Below, one piece after another: positions 7,615-16,904 of a stretch of DNA of 34,068 bases (position 1 is the first letter of the stretch; each line of letters starts with the position of its first letter). This DNA is from RGIG3102 sp964525015 (GTDB lineage: Bacteria > Bacillota > Clostridia > Oscillospirales > Ruminococcaceae). Under the pieces are notes generated by a model that saw nothing but the letters and a program-made list of their open reading frames with translations, was not told the DNA's origin and did not search any database. Position numbers and translations under genes: made by a program. The stretch is taken from positions 1 through 34,068 of the forward strand of contig CAZGFY010000021.1 in NCBI GenBank assembly GCA_964525015.1, written 5' to 3'.

Positions 7615-10600
7615 CTATTTAGTAAAATAATCAACTGCACCTTTAAATATTTTTAGTGGCAGTGGATTTTCTATGTTTTTGAATGTTCCATCTTCATATC
7701 TTTCACTATGTAGCATTTTACCAAACACTCTGCCGTCTGGGCTTGTTATACCTTCGATAGCAAGCATAGAATTATTTAAATTAAATCTAATATCGCTAGT
7801 TGCCTCGTTATCAAAATCAACATATTGGGTTGCAATTTGTCCATTTTCAATCATTTGCTTTAGCATTTCATCGCTTGCTATAAATCTTCCTTCGCCGTGG
7901 CTTAAAGCCGCCAAGGCTGTATCGCCAACATTGTGGTGCATTAGCCAAGGAGATTTACTTGATGAAACCCTTGTTTTCACTATTCCTGATTGATGGCGAG
8001 AAATAGTATTAAAAGTTAGCGTTGGCATATCTTTATTTGGTGCCATGATTTTACCATAAGGAACAAGTCCTAGTTTTACAAGCGCTTGAAAGCCATTGCA
8101 AATCCCAAGAGCTAATCCATCTCTTTTTTCTAAAAGAGATGTGATTTCATCTGCAATTAAAGGATTTTGTAGCATTGATATAATAAATTTTGCACTTCCA
8201 TCTGGCTCATCACCACCTGAGAAACCACCCGGAATAGCTAGAATATTCGCTTCTTTTAATTTACTAGCTAATTTTTTAGCTGAGGATTTGATATCTTCAC
8301 TAGTAAGATTTTTCACAACAAATATTTCAGTTTCTGCACCTTCACGCTTAAATGATTTTGCTAAATCGTATTCTGAGTTTGTGCCTGGGAATACTGGAAT
8401 TAACACCTTAGGTTTTGTAACTTTTATTTTAGGTGAAAGCTGTTTTGTGTTTGCAGTGTATGAAATTGTTTGTAGTTTTTTAGGCTTTTGCTGGCTTGAT
8501 TTAACTGGGTAAACTTCTTCTAGTGGGCTTGTCCAAGTGTTTTTTAGTTTATCTAATTTTATATTTTTGCGTTTGTAGATAATAACTGGTTTTTCAATTG
8601 TTTCCCCGATTTTTTTACCAAAACGTAAAATAGAATCTGTTTCAAGGATGAATGCACCATATTCTTTAGTGAATAATTCATCTTCTGGAATTTTATTTGA
8701 TAGTTTAACTCCGATATCATTACCAAACGCCATTTTGCTAATGCCTTCTGCAATACCCCCAAATCCAACTGCCCAAGCAGAAAGAACTCTTTTTTCTGCG
8801 ATTGCTTTTTGAACTTGTTTGTAAGTTTTTAAAAGGCTTTCTTTATTATATAATCCATTTTCATCTTTTACTGGTTTTACTAAGTATAAATTAGAGCCAA
8901 CTTTTTTAAATTCAGGAGATATAATATTGTCAACTTCCTGTGTGCCACAAGCAAAAGAAACTAAACTTGGTACAACATCGATATCTTCAAAGCTACCACT
9001 CATACTATCTTTACCACCGATAGCACCAATATTAAACGCAAGCTGTCCCTCAAGGGCACCTAAAAGAGCTGCCACTGGTTTTCCCCAGCGAACATCGTCT
9101 TTTCTTAATCTTTCAAAATATTCTTGGAAAGAGAAGTAAGTCTTTTTAATATCTCCACCTACTGCCACAAGTTTTGCAACAGAAGAAACAACAGCATAGT
9201 AAGCTGAGTAGTATGGGTTTTCTTCTGCTAAATACGGATCAAATCCATAAGACATAATGCTTGCAGTTGAAATTTCTTTTTCTTCGCTATTAATTTTTGC
9301 AACCATTGCCTGTATTGGTGTCATTTGATTTTTACCACCTAAAGGCATTAAAACAGTTCCTGCACCAACAGTTGAGTCAAATCTTTGGATAAGTCCATTT
9401 TGAGATGCAACATTTAAATCTTTAATTATATTATCAAATCTTGTGTAAACATCGATTTCATTTAAAACTTTTGGTTTATCAGTAGCTTTTAGTATTTTAG
9501 CATTTGCAAATTTTTGTGCACCAGAAGTGTTTAAAAACTCTCTTGAAAGGCTAACCACTTTATCATCGCCTGAATACATTTCAAGGTATCCATTATCTGT
9601 AACATCTGCAACTTTAGTTGCTAATAGATTTTCTTCTTTGGCAAGCTTTATAAACTTTTTAAGATTTTTCGCTTCAATAACAACTGCCATTCTTTCTTGG
9701 CTTTCGCTAATAGCAAGCTCAGTTGCAGTTAGTCCTTCGTATTTTTTAGGAACAGCGTCAAGATTTATCGCAAGGCTATCACATAACTCGCCAACAGCAA
9801 CACAAACGCCACCTGCGCCAAAATCGTTACAGCGCTTAATCATTTTTGTTACTACTGGATTTTTAAATAATCTTTGGATTTTTCTTTCTTCTGGAGCATT
9901 ACCTTTTTGAACTTCTGCTCCGCATTCTTCTAAAGATGATAAATCGTGAGCTTTTGAAGAGCCAGTAGCACCACCACAGCCATCACGCCCAGTTTTCCCA
10001 CCTAGTAAAACAACAACATCGCCCTCGCTCGGCTGTTTTCTTACAACATTTTTAATTGGAGCTGCCCCAACAACTGCGCCAAGCTCTAATCTTTTTGCTT
10101 TAAATGATGGATGATAAACTTCTGAAACAAGCCCTGTTGCAAGTCCGATTTGGTTTCCGTATGAAGAGTAGCCAGCTGCTGCTGTTTGGCAGATTTTTCT
10201 TTGAGAAAGTTTGCCTTTTAAAGACATATATAAAGGCTCAGTTGGATCTGCTGCGCCTGTTACACGCATAGCTTGATAAACAAAACTTCTGCCTGAAAGT
10301 GGGTCACGAATTGCACCACCAAGACAAGTTGCAGCGCCACCAAATGGCTCAATTTCTGTTGGGTGATTGTGTGTTTCATTTTTAAACATTAACAGCCATT
10401 TTTCTTTTTTACCATCAGCCGTAACATCAACTTTAACACTGCAAGCGTTTATCTCTTCACTTTCATCAAGATTTTTTAATTTACCAGTCTTTTTAAGGTA
10501 TTTTGCACCAATCGTTGCCATACCCATTAAAGTGTCAGCTCTGCCGTTTGGATATAACTCATTTTTAATTTCTAAATATTTCTCAAAACTCTTTTTAATA

Positions 10601-11319
10601 TTTTCATCTTGAATGTCTATTTTTTCTAAATTAGTAAAAAACGTTGTATGACGGCAATGATCAGACCAGTATGTATCGATAACTTTGAGCTCTGTTAAAG
10701 TTGGATTTCTTTTTTCTGTATTTTTAAAATAATTTTGGCAGAATAATAAATCATCAGCGTCCATAGCTAGAGAATAATCTAAAATAAACTGATTGATTTC
10801 TTCCCCTTTTAATGAGTTAAACTCTTTAATTATCGGAGTTTTCTTTGGCTCTTCATATTCTAAATCAAGAGTTGTAGGTAAATCCATTGAAACAAGCCTT
10901 GCCTCAACTGGATTTATTAAATAAGCTTTAATTTTTTCAATATCATTTATTGAAAGATTGCCATGCAATTTATAAATTTTTGCATATCTTACAGTTGGCA
11001 GATTTTTCGCTGTGATAAACTGAATACATTGCTGTGCACTATCTGCCCTTTGATCGAACTGACCTGGTAAAAGTGCTACTGCAAAGGTGTTTTCATCACT
11101 TGTGATACTAAAAGTTACATCATCAACAACTGGCTCTGAAAAAACAGAAGTAACAGCTGTATTAAAATCATTTTCTGTAATATCACTTACATCATATCTA
11201 TTATAAATTTTCACTTTTTGAAGTGTTGTTATGCCTAGTGTGTTTTTTAAATCAGAGAAAACAGCCTTATCTTCATTATTATATCCTGTTTTCTTTGACA
11301 CATAAACTCTATATACCAT
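7615..11319 (-). CDS. purL: Phosphoribosylformylglycinamidine synthase, single-chain form
   Basis: This enzyme converts FGAR, ATP and glutamine to FGAM, step 4 of purine synthesis. At 1,234 residues it is the fused form, with a PurS-like N-terminal region, two AIR-synthase-like halves and a C-terminal glutaminase, unlike the three-gene purS-purQ-purL system of Bacillus. Motifs include SDHCRHTTF near residue 220, ETHNHPTEIEPFGGAATCLGG near 315, GKDSMSGSF in the second half, and the glutaminase nucleophile GICNGFQ with Cys near 1074, with SHGEGRF further on supplying the His/Glu side. The ATG overlaps the purD stop by one base (TAATG), with GGAGG inside the end of purD. It is the last gene of the operon. 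Length and motif order fit the clostridial/streptococcal single-chain clade. Confidence 0.98.
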   Translation of the reverse strand: MVYRVYVSKKTGYNNEDKAVFSDLKNTLGITTLQKVKIYNRYDVSDITENDFNTAVTSVFSEPVVDDVTFSITSDENTFAVALLPGQFDQRADSAQQCIQFITAKNLPTVRYAKIYKLHGNLSINDIEKIKAYLINPVEARLVSMDLPTTLDLEYEEPKKTPIIKEFNSLKGEEINQFILDYSLAMDADDLLFCQNYFKNTEKRNPTLTELKVIDTYWSDHCRHTTFFTNLEKIDIQDENIKKSFEKYLEIKNELYPNGRADTLMGMATIGAKYLKKTGKLKNLDESEEINACSVKVDVTADGKKEKWLLMFKNETHNHPTEIEPFGGAATCLGGAIRDPLSGRSFVYQAMRVTGAADPTEPLYMSLKGKLSQRKICQTAAAGYSSYGNQIGLATGLVSEVYHPSFKAKRLELGAVVGAAPIKNVVRKQPSEGDVVVLLGGKTGRDGCGGATGSSKAHDLSSLEECGAEVQKGNAPEERKIQRLFKNPVVTKMIKRCNDFGAGGVCVAVGELCDSLAINLDAVPKKYEGLTATELAISESQERMAVVIEAKNLKKFIKLAKEENLLATKVADVTDNGYLEMYSGDDKVVSLSREFLNTSGAQKFANAKILKATDKPKVLNEIDVYTRFDNIIKDLNVASQNGLIQRFDSTVGAGTVLMPLGGKNQMTPIQAMVAKINSEEKEISTASIMSYGFDPYLAEENPYYSAYYAVVSSVAKLVAVGGDIKKTYFSFQEYFERLRKDDVRWGKPVAALLGALEGQLAFNIGAIGGKDSMSGSFEDIDVVPSLVSFACGTQEVDNIISPEFKKVGSNLYLVKPVKDENGLYNKESLLKTYKQVQKAIAEKRVLSAWAVGFGGIAEGISKMAFGNDIGVKLSNKIPEDELFTKEYGAFILETDSILRFGKKIGETIEKPVIIYKRKNIKLDKLKNTWTSPLEEVYPVKSSQQKPKKLQTISYTANTKQLSPKIKVTKPKVLIPVFPGTNSEYDLAKSFKREGAETEIFVVKNLTSEDIKSSAKKLASKLKEANILAIPGGFSGGDEPDGSAKFIISMLQNPLIADEITSLLEKRDGLALGICNGFQALVKLGLVPYGKIMAPNKDMPTLTFNTISRHQSGIVKTRVSSSKSPWLMHHNVGDTALAALSHGEGRFIASDEMLKQMIENGQIATQYVDFDNEATSDIRFNLNNSMLAIEGITSPDGRVFGKMLHSERYEDGTFKNIENPLPLKIFKGAVDYFTK

Positions 11320-12581
11320 TAGCGTTTGCCTCCAATATCTGTTCTGTAAAAGCTGTCTTTGAATTTCACTTTACCCATATTATTATAAACATTGCTTTGA
11401 GCTTCTTTTAAATCTTTTCCAAGGCTTACAAGACCTAAAACTCTTCCACCATTGTTTGTAAATTTATTATCTTTTAAAAGAGTTCCTGAATGATAAACAT
11501 ATTCAAAATTTTCATTTTGCCCATTTTCATCCAGCCCTGTTATCTCATAGCCTTTTTGATAGCTAGTAGGATATCCACCAGAGCAAAGCATAACGATAAT
11601 TGCATTATCATCACTATTTACAACTTCTATATCTTCTAATCTTTCATCGATAACTGCACTGAAAATATCTAGTAAATCTGTTTTAAGTAGTGTTAGACAA
11701 ACCTGCGCTTCAGGGTCCCCAAAACGGCAGTTATACTCGATTACTTTTGGCCCTTCGCTAGTTAAAATAAGCCCAAAATATAAAACTCCTTTAAAAGTTC
11801 TGCCTTCTTTTTTCATAGCATTTATAGTTGGAATAAAAATTTCATTAAATGCTCTTTCTTCTAATTCTTTTGTGTAAAATGGGTTTGGAGCGATAACTCC
11901 CATTCCACCAGTGTTTAACCCTTCATCATTATCAAAGGCTCTTTTATGGTCTTTTGCGCTAATCATCGGTTTTACCACTTTACCATCGGTAAACGCTAAA
12001 ACTGAAACTTCCACTCCAGTTAAAAACTCTTCGATAACTATCTCAGCACCACTTTCACCAAACATTGAATTTTCAAGCATATCAATAGCTGTTTCTTTTG
12101 CTTCTTTGAAATTTTGAGCGATGATAACGCCTTTTCCAAGTGCTAAACCACTCGCTTTTATAACAATAGGGTATCTATCATTTTTTTCTAAGTATTCAAC
12201 AGCCTTTTTTGAACAGGTAAAATTCTCGTATTTTGCAGTTGGAATATTGTATTTTTTCATTAAATCTTTTGAAAAAGCTTTACTTCCTTCAATTATTGCC
12301 GCTGCTTTATTTGGGCCAAATGTTCTAACTCCTGCTTCTTCTAAAGCGTCAACCATTCCAAGGACTAAAGGCTCATCTTGGCTAACTACTGCTAAATCAA
12401 TATTATTTTCTTTAGAAAATTTAACGATACCTTCTAAATCATTTATTTTTATATCAACGCAAGTTGCAATTTTTGAAATACCAGAATTTCCAGGTGCACA
12501 AAAAAGCTGTCTGTTTTCGCCTTTTAGATTTTTTAATATGGCATGTTCTCTACCGCCACCGCCAACGACTAATATTTTCAT
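11319..12581 (-). CDS. purD: Phosphoribosylamine-glycine ligase (GAR synthetase)
   Basis: PurD joins phosphoribosylamine and glycine with ATP, step 2 of purine synthesis. 420 residues, normal length. It starts with the nucleotide-fold motif VVGGGGREHAI, then APGNSGIS, an ATP-grasp domain with PIVIKASGLALGKGV near residue 138, GLNTGGMGVIAP near 225, and EYNCRFGDPEAQ near 285, all standard for the family. It lies 24 bases after the purH-like gene and overlaps purL by one base, so the three are translated from one message. The first enzyme of the pathway (PurF), which makes its unstable substrate, is not encoded in this window. Confidence 0.98.
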   Translation of the reverse strand: MKILVVGGGGREHAILKNLKGENRQLFCAPGNSGISKIATCVDIKINDLEGIVKFSKENNIDLAVVSQDEPLVLGMVDALEEAGVRTFGPNKAAAIIEGSKAFSKDLMKKYNIPTAKYENFTCSKKAVEYLEKNDRYPIVIKASGLALGKGVIIAQNFKEAKETAIDMLENSMFGESGAEIVIEEFLTGVEVSVLAFTDGKVVKPMISAKDHKRAFDNDEGLNTGGMGVIAPNPFYTKELEERAFNEIFIPTINAMKKEGRTFKGVLYFGLILTSEGPKVIEYNCRFGDPEAQVCLTLLKTDLLDIFSAVIDERLEDIEVVNSDDNAIIVMLCSGGYPTSYQKGYEITGLDENGQNENFEYVYHSGTLLKDNKFTNNGGRVLGLVSLGKDLKEAQSNVYNNMGKVKFKDSFYRTDIGGKR

Positions 12582-12605
12582 TTTAATTTCCTTTATAATT
12601 TAAAT

Positions 12606-13784
12606 TTAGTGATGGAATAAACGAATTCCAGTAAAGCTCATAGTTATATCAAATTCATCGCAAGTATCAATAACATTATCATCTCTAACGCTTCCACCAG
12701 CTTGAGCGATGTATTTTACTCCGCTTTTTTGTGCTCTTAAAATATTATCGCCAAATGGGAAGAATGCATCTGAAGAAAGTGCCACTTCACTAACTTTTGA
12801 AATAAACTCTTTCTTTTCTTCTTTTGTTAAAACTTCTGGCTTTGTTTTAAATCTAGTTTCCCAAATTCCATCAGCTAAAACGTCCATATATTCATCTGAA
12901 ATATAAACATCGATTGCATTATCTCTATCTGCTCTTGAAATTTTATCAACAAACTCTAAAGCCAGAACTTTAGGATGTCTTCTTAAATGCCAAATATCAG
13001 CCTTATCCCCAGCTAGGCGTGTGCAGTGAATTCTTGATTGCTGTCCTGCGCCAACTCCTATGGTTTGTCCGTTTTTTGCATAGCAAACTGAATTTGATTG
13101 AGTGTATTTTAAAGTTATCATAGCTAGAAGTAAATCCAGTTTTCCTTGCTGTGAAATCTCTTTATTTTTAGTTACTATATTTTCAAAGATACTATCATTT
13201 ATAATAATATCATTTCTTTTTTGTTCAAACGTTATCCCAAAAACTTCTTTTGTTTCCATTTCTTTTGGAGTGTAGTTTTCATCAATTTTAATAACTAGGT
13301 ATGTGCCTTTTCTTTTTGCTTTTAGTATTTCTAAAGCTTTATCTGTGTAGCCAGGAGCAATAACACCATCTGAAACTTCTTTTGAAATTAATCTTGCACA
13401 AGCTTCATCGCAAACATCGCTTAGCGAAATAAAATCTCCAAAGCTCGACATTCTATCAGCTCCCCTTGCCCTTGCATAAGCTGCGGCAATTGGAGATAAC
13501 TCCATAGCTTTATCAACAAAAAAAACTGATTTATCTTCATCACTTAAAGGAATTCCAAGTGCTGCACCTGCTGGCGAAACGTGCTTAAAGGAAGTTGCTG
13601 AGGCTATACCTGTTGCAGTTTTTAATTCTTTAACTAGTTGCCAGCCGTTTAAAGCGTCCAATAGATTTATATATCCAGCTCTGCCATTTAAAATTTCAAT
13701 AGGCAGACTGCTTTCATCTTTTTTATAAATTCTAGCAGGATTTTGATTAGGATTACATCCATATTTTAAAGTTAATTCTTTCAT
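12606..13784 (-). CDS. purH: AICAR transformylase, single-domain PurH
   Basis: This protein formylates AICAR to FAICAR using 10-formyl-tetrahydrofolate, step 9 of purine synthesis. It contains only the transformylase part of PurH: the segment KYGCNPNQNPARIY at the start, the catalytic Lys-His pair in SFKHVSPAGAA (residues 67-68), and the C-terminal GGSVRDDNVIDTCDEF. The roughly 140-200 residue N-terminal IMP cyclohydrolase domain of the usual 510-530 residue PurH is missing; that activity is supplied by the purO gene directly upstream. I chose the ATG at 13784, with GAGTGG eight bases before it. A GTG at 13796 would add only four residues and would overlap that site. Confidence 0.95.
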   Translation of the reverse strand: MKELTLKYGCNPNQNPARIYKKDESSLPIEILNGRAGYINLLDALNGWQLVKELKTATGIASATSFKHVSPAGAALGIPLSDEDKSVFFVDKAMELSPIAAAYARARGADRMSSFGDFISLSDVCDEACARLISKEVSDGVIAPGYTDKALEILKAKRKGTYLVIKIDENYTPKEMETKEVFGITFEQKRNDIIINDSIFENIVTKNKEISQQGKLDLLLAMITLKYTQSNSVCYAKNGQTIGVGAGQQSRIHCTRLAGDKADIWHLRRHPKVLALEFVDKISRADRDNAIDVYISDEYMDVLADGIWETRFKTKPEVLTKEEKKEFISKVSEVALSSDAFFPFGDNILRAQKSGVKYIAQAGGSVRDDNVIDTCDEFDITMSFTGIRLFHH

Positions 13785-13801
13785 AATTACAACCACTCTT
13801 T

Positions 13802-14497
13802 CTAAACGTTTTTATTGATTATCTTAACTGTGTATTCATTTGTTTTCATATCAATAAAGTTTACATATAAGGAAACCTTGTTTTCTTCATTTAAGCTATT
13901 CCATAAATTATTTGAAAATTCATTAATATCTCCATTAAATGAAACTTTCACAGGCTCACCTATAAAAGATGGAATTGGATTTCCATCATCAAAATATGTG
14001 TGAATAATTCTGCCAGTGTTTACAGGAAGATTATTATATTCATAAAAATATCTTAGGCAGTGGCTATCATTTCCATCATCTGATTTTAAAATGCTCATTT
14101 TAAATGAATAATTTTTATTATTAATAATAGAAGAAATACGCGGAGTAAAGTTTGGTGCGTCTGGCTCAAATTCTCTAGTTTTTAGTGCACAGTTAAAGCC
14201 TTTATCTTTTTGCAAAAATTCATAGATTGTATTTGTCTGGTCGCCATTTGTTATAATTAAGCTATCTTCATATTTAATAACTGGATTATATATAATCAAA
14301 GACGGGTCAACTAATTTTGTTTCATCAAAAGCCATTGTTTTTATTCCCATATCAGTGGCTTTAAAAATTCTATTTCTGCTGTTTTCACTTCTACCCATTA
14401 TAAAATAAGCTGCCACTAGATAGTTTTCATTTTTTCCAATAAAAATTCCACGCCCTGGATATGATTTATTTTGTAAGTATTCGTTTAAAGTTATCAT
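13802..14497 (-). CDS. purO: IMP cyclohydrolase, archaeal-type PurO family
   Basis: This 231-residue protein closes the ring of FAICAR to give IMP, the last step of the pathway. It has the PurO-family start NKSYPGRGIFIGKNEN (YPGRG at 13-17), the segment AAYFIMGRSENSRNR, and no similarity to the PurH N-terminal cyclohydrolase domain. The family (PF07826, IMP cyclohydrolase-like) was first defined in methanogenic archaea and also occurs in some Clostridia. The neighbouring gene encodes just the transformylase domain, so the pair replaces bifunctional PurH. It sits between purN (19 bases) and purH (17 bases), in the same message. Function rests on the motif and on this gene context, which agree. 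Confidence 0.88.
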   Translation of the reverse strand: MITLNEYLQNKSYPGRGIFIGKNENYLVAAYFIMGRSENSRNRIFKATDMGIKTMAFDETKLVDPSLIIYNPVIKYEDSLIITNGDQTNTIYEFLQKDKGFNCALKTREFEPDAPNFTPRISSIINNKNYSFKMSILKSDDGNDSHCLRYFYEYNNLPVNTGRIIHTYFDDGNPIPSFIGEPVKVSFNGDINEFSNNLWNSLNEENKVSLYVNFIDMKTNEYTVKIINKNV

Positions 14498-14516
14498 TTA
14501 TGATATTCCTTTCAAA

Positions 14517-15113
14517 TTATAGCTTTCTTTCATCTGCTATTTTTTTAATAGCCTTTGGCAGAATAACCCATTCAGCATTTTCTAAAATTCTATTTTGCAA
14601 AATTTCAGGCGTGTCATTATCTAAAACTTCAACTGCCTTTTGCATAATAATTTTACCAGTGTCAACTCCTGAATCCACATAGTGAACCGTTGCCCCTGAA
14701 ATTTTAACCCCTTTTTCAATAGCAGCTTTATGAACTCTTAAGCCATAAAACCCATCACCACAAAAGGCTGGAATTAGCGAAGGATGTATATTTATTATAC
14801 TATTTGTAAAATTTTCAACAAATTTTTCAGAAAGTATAGTTAAAAATCCTGCTAACACCACAAGTTCAACATTTTTTTCCTTTAAATATGAAATCAACGC
14901 ATTTTCCCATTCTTCTTGATTTTGATAATCTTTTTTTAGAAAAACCTTGTTTTCAATGCCGTGTTTGTCTGCTCTTTTAAGTGAATAAACATCAGCTTTA
15001 TTCGAAACTACGCAAGATATATTCACATTATCTAAATTGCCTTTTAATTTTTCATCGATAATTGCTTGTAAGTTAGAGCCCGAGCCTGAAACTAAAACTG
15101 CAATATTTAGCAT
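14517..15113 (-). CDS. purN: Phosphoribosylglycinamide formyltransferase
   Basis: PurN moves a formyl group from 10-formyl-tetrahydrofolate to GAR, step 3 of purine synthesis. 198 residues. The phosphate-binding loop SGSGSNLQAI lies at 9-18. The catalytic triad residues are Asn108 and His110 in INIHPSLIPAF and Asp151 in HYVDSGVDTGKI, corresponding to Asn106, His108 and Asp144 of the E. coli enzyme. The loop AFCGDGFYG replaces the more common SFPGLHAYG but is otherwise placed normally. The ATG overlaps the end of purM by 7 bases, with GAGG upstream, so translation is coupled. Confidence 0.97.
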   Translation of the reverse strand: MLNIAVLVSGSGSNLQAIIDEKLKGNLDNVNISCVVSNKADVYSLKRADKHGIENKVFLKKDYQNQEEWENALISYLKEKNVELVVLAGFLTILSEKFVENFTNSIINIHPSLIPAFCGDGFYGLRVHKAAIEKGVKISGATVHYVDSGVDTGKIIMQKAVEVLDNDTPEILQNRILENAEWVILPKAIKKIADERKL

Positions 15114-16144
15114 AGTATAACCTCGCCATTACCCTTAACTACATTTCCTAAAATATATGCATCTTCGCCATTTTCTTTTAAAATAGCAATAGTTTTCTCT
15201 GCATCTTCTTTAGAAACTATCATAACCATACCAACGCCCATATTAAAAGTTGAATACATATTATCATCAGGAATATCTGCTGTTTTTTGAATTAAATCAA
15301 ATATAGGCAAAACTCTAACATCCTTTTTATTAATGCTAACTGATTTATCTTTTGGAAGTGCTCTTGGAATATTTTCATAAAATCCACCGCCAGTGATATG
15401 TGCAATAGATTTAACATTGATTTCTTCTAAAACTGCAAGTGCTGGCTTTACATAAATTTTAGTTGGCGTTAAAAGAGTGTTTAAAACAGTGTCTTTTAAT
15501 TCTTCAACATATATATCATTAAAGCTTTCTGAATTAATATTAAAAACTTTTCTAACTAATGAAAATCCATTTGAATGAACTCCACTTGAAGGAAGAGCAA
15601 TTAAAACATCCCCTTCATTTACATTTTCATTATTTAAAACTTTGTTTTCGTCAACTACACCAGTTGAAAATCCTGCTAAATCATATTCTCCCTCAGAATA
15701 AAACCCTGGCATTTCAGCTGTTTCTCCACCAACTAAACTGCACCCAGCTTGAAGACAGCCTTCAGCTACACCACGAACGATATCTGCAATTTTTTCAGGA
15801 TAATTTTTATCACAAGCTATGTAATCTAAAAATAGTAACGGCTTTGCGCCACAGCAAACAATATCATTAACACACATAGCAACACAGTCAATACCAATAG
15901 TGTCGTGTTTATCAGTTAAAAAAGCAACCTTTAATTTTGTTCCAACACCATCAGTGCCTGAAACTAAAACTGGATTTTCAATTCCTTTTAAATCTAGTTT
16001 CACCATTCCACCAAATCCGCCAAGTCCATTTAATACAGCTTTTGTGAATGTTGCCTCAACGCTTTTTTTCATTAGTTCAACTGATTTATATCCAGCCTCA
16101 ACGTCTACACCTGCATCTTTATAAGTTTGATTGAAATTCGACAT
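15107..16144 (-). CDS. purM: Phosphoribosylformylglycinamidine cyclo-ligase (AIR synthetase)
   Basis: PurM closes the imidazole ring of FGAM to AIR, step 5. 345 residues, normal length. Family motifs are the N-terminal YKDAGVDVEAGYKSVELMK, GLGGFGGM, SGTDGVGTKLKVAF, the metal-site region CVNDIVCCGAKPLLFLDY, GGETAEMPGFY, and HITGGGFYENIPR. The ribosome binding site AAAGGGA precedes the ATG. The 55-bp gap from purE holds a small hairpin (GGCAATTTTGCC, 16164-16175) and no separate promoter that I can see, so it is most likely co-transcribed with purE. Confidence 0.98.
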   Translation of the reverse strand: MSNFNQTYKDAGVDVEAGYKSVELMKKSVEATFTKAVLNGLGGFGGMVKLDLKGIENPVLVSGTDGVGTKLKVAFLTDKHDTIGIDCVAMCVNDIVCCGAKPLLFLDYIACDKNYPEKIADIVRGVAEGCLQAGCSLVGGETAEMPGFYSEGEYDLAGFSTGVVDENKVLNNENVNEGDVLIALPSSGVHSNGFSLVRKVFNINSESFNDIYVEELKDTVLNTLLTPTKIYVKPALAVLEEINVKSIAHITGGGFYENIPRALPKDKSVSINKKDVRVLPIFDLIQKTADIPDDNMYSTFNMGVGMVMIVSKEDAEKTIAILKENGEDAYILGNVVKGNGEVILC

Positions 16145-16199
16145 AGTTTATCCCTTTCGGCTCGGCAATTTTGCCTAAAGCACTTTTTATTTATAAGAA

Positions 16200-16685
16200 T
16201 TATTTATTATTTAAAGCCTTGTCTTTTGCAATTACTGCATTTTGCATATCTTCTTTAGCTTGTTTTATTTTTTGTGCCATTTCAGGAGATGCAACGCCGA
16301 TAATTTGAGCTGCTAGTATAGCTGCATTTTCAGCACCATCAATCGCAACAGTTGCAACTGGGATACCGCTTGGCATTTGCACAGTTGATAAAAGAGCATC
16401 AAGGCCATCTAAAGTAGAAGATTTGATTGGCACACCGATAACAGGCAGAGTTGTGTGAGCGGCTAGTACTCCTGCTAAATGCGCAGCTTTTCCTGCCGCT
16501 GCAATAATTGTACTAAATCCATTTGTAGCAGCATTTTCAGCAAAATCACAGGCAATTTTTGGAGTTCTATGAGCTGACATAATTCTCATTTCATATTCAA
16601 TTCCAAAACTAGTTAATTTGTCTGCAGCTTTTTGCATTACAGCCAAATCGCTGTCACTTCCCATAATAATCGCAACTTTTTTCAT
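16200..16685 (-). CDS. purE: AIR carboxylase / N5-CAIR mutase, PurE class I type
   Basis: PurE makes CAIR, step 6, either from N5-CAIR made by PurK or from AIR and CO2. The protein is 161 residues from the ATG at 16685, which begins MKKVAIIMGSDSDL and has AAAGG upstream; an open frame continues 21 codons further but lies outside the conserved protein. Motifs are GSDSDL (9-14), SAHRTP (37-42) and AAAGKAAHLAGVLAAHT, with PSGIPVATVAI later. These match class I PurE and not the shorter class II type found in treponemes. No purK is present in the operon, so whether it uses N5-CAIR or AIR directly cannot be decided here. It is the first gene after the riboswitch. Confidence 0.95.
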   Translation of the reverse strand: MKKVAIIMGSDSDLAVMQKAADKLTSFGIEYEMRIMSAHRTPKIACDFAENAATNGFSTIIAAAGKAAHLAGVLAAHTTLPVIGVPIKSSTLDGLDALLSTVQMPSGIPVATVAIDGAENAAILAAQIIGVASPEMAQKIKQAKEDMQNAVIAKDKALNNK

Positions 16686-16814
16686 AATAATAACCTTTCC
16701 TTTCTTTGAGTTTTGTGTGTTTTTGTCACATAAGGACAAAAGGCACAAAACCCATAGTTTGAAAATTTATTTTCAAACTATTAATCATCCTTTTAATTCT
16801 TTAATTCGCAAAAC

Positions 16815-16853
16815 AAAAAACGGAAACAGCATAAAAATCCTAGTTTCCGTCTT
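16815..16853 (-). terminator. Riboswitch-controlled terminator before purE
   Basis: On the minus strand AAGACGGAAAC pairs with GTTTCCGTTTT (11 bp with one G.U), then a T run. It lies between the aptamer and purE, where ligand-induced termination of a purine riboswitch is expected. Confidence 0.85.
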
Positions 16854-16904
16854 GATATAAATAAAATATAATTTATACTAAAATTAGCATAAATATCTCT
16901 ATTT

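Noticed and set aside
12121..12603. 160-codon plus-strand frame within purD
   Set aside because: Antisense to purD, with no independent signals.
16200..16685. Class II PurE (direct AIR carboxylase)
   Set aside because: The length and SAHRTP / AAHLAG motifs match class I; class II from treponemes has a different sequence here.
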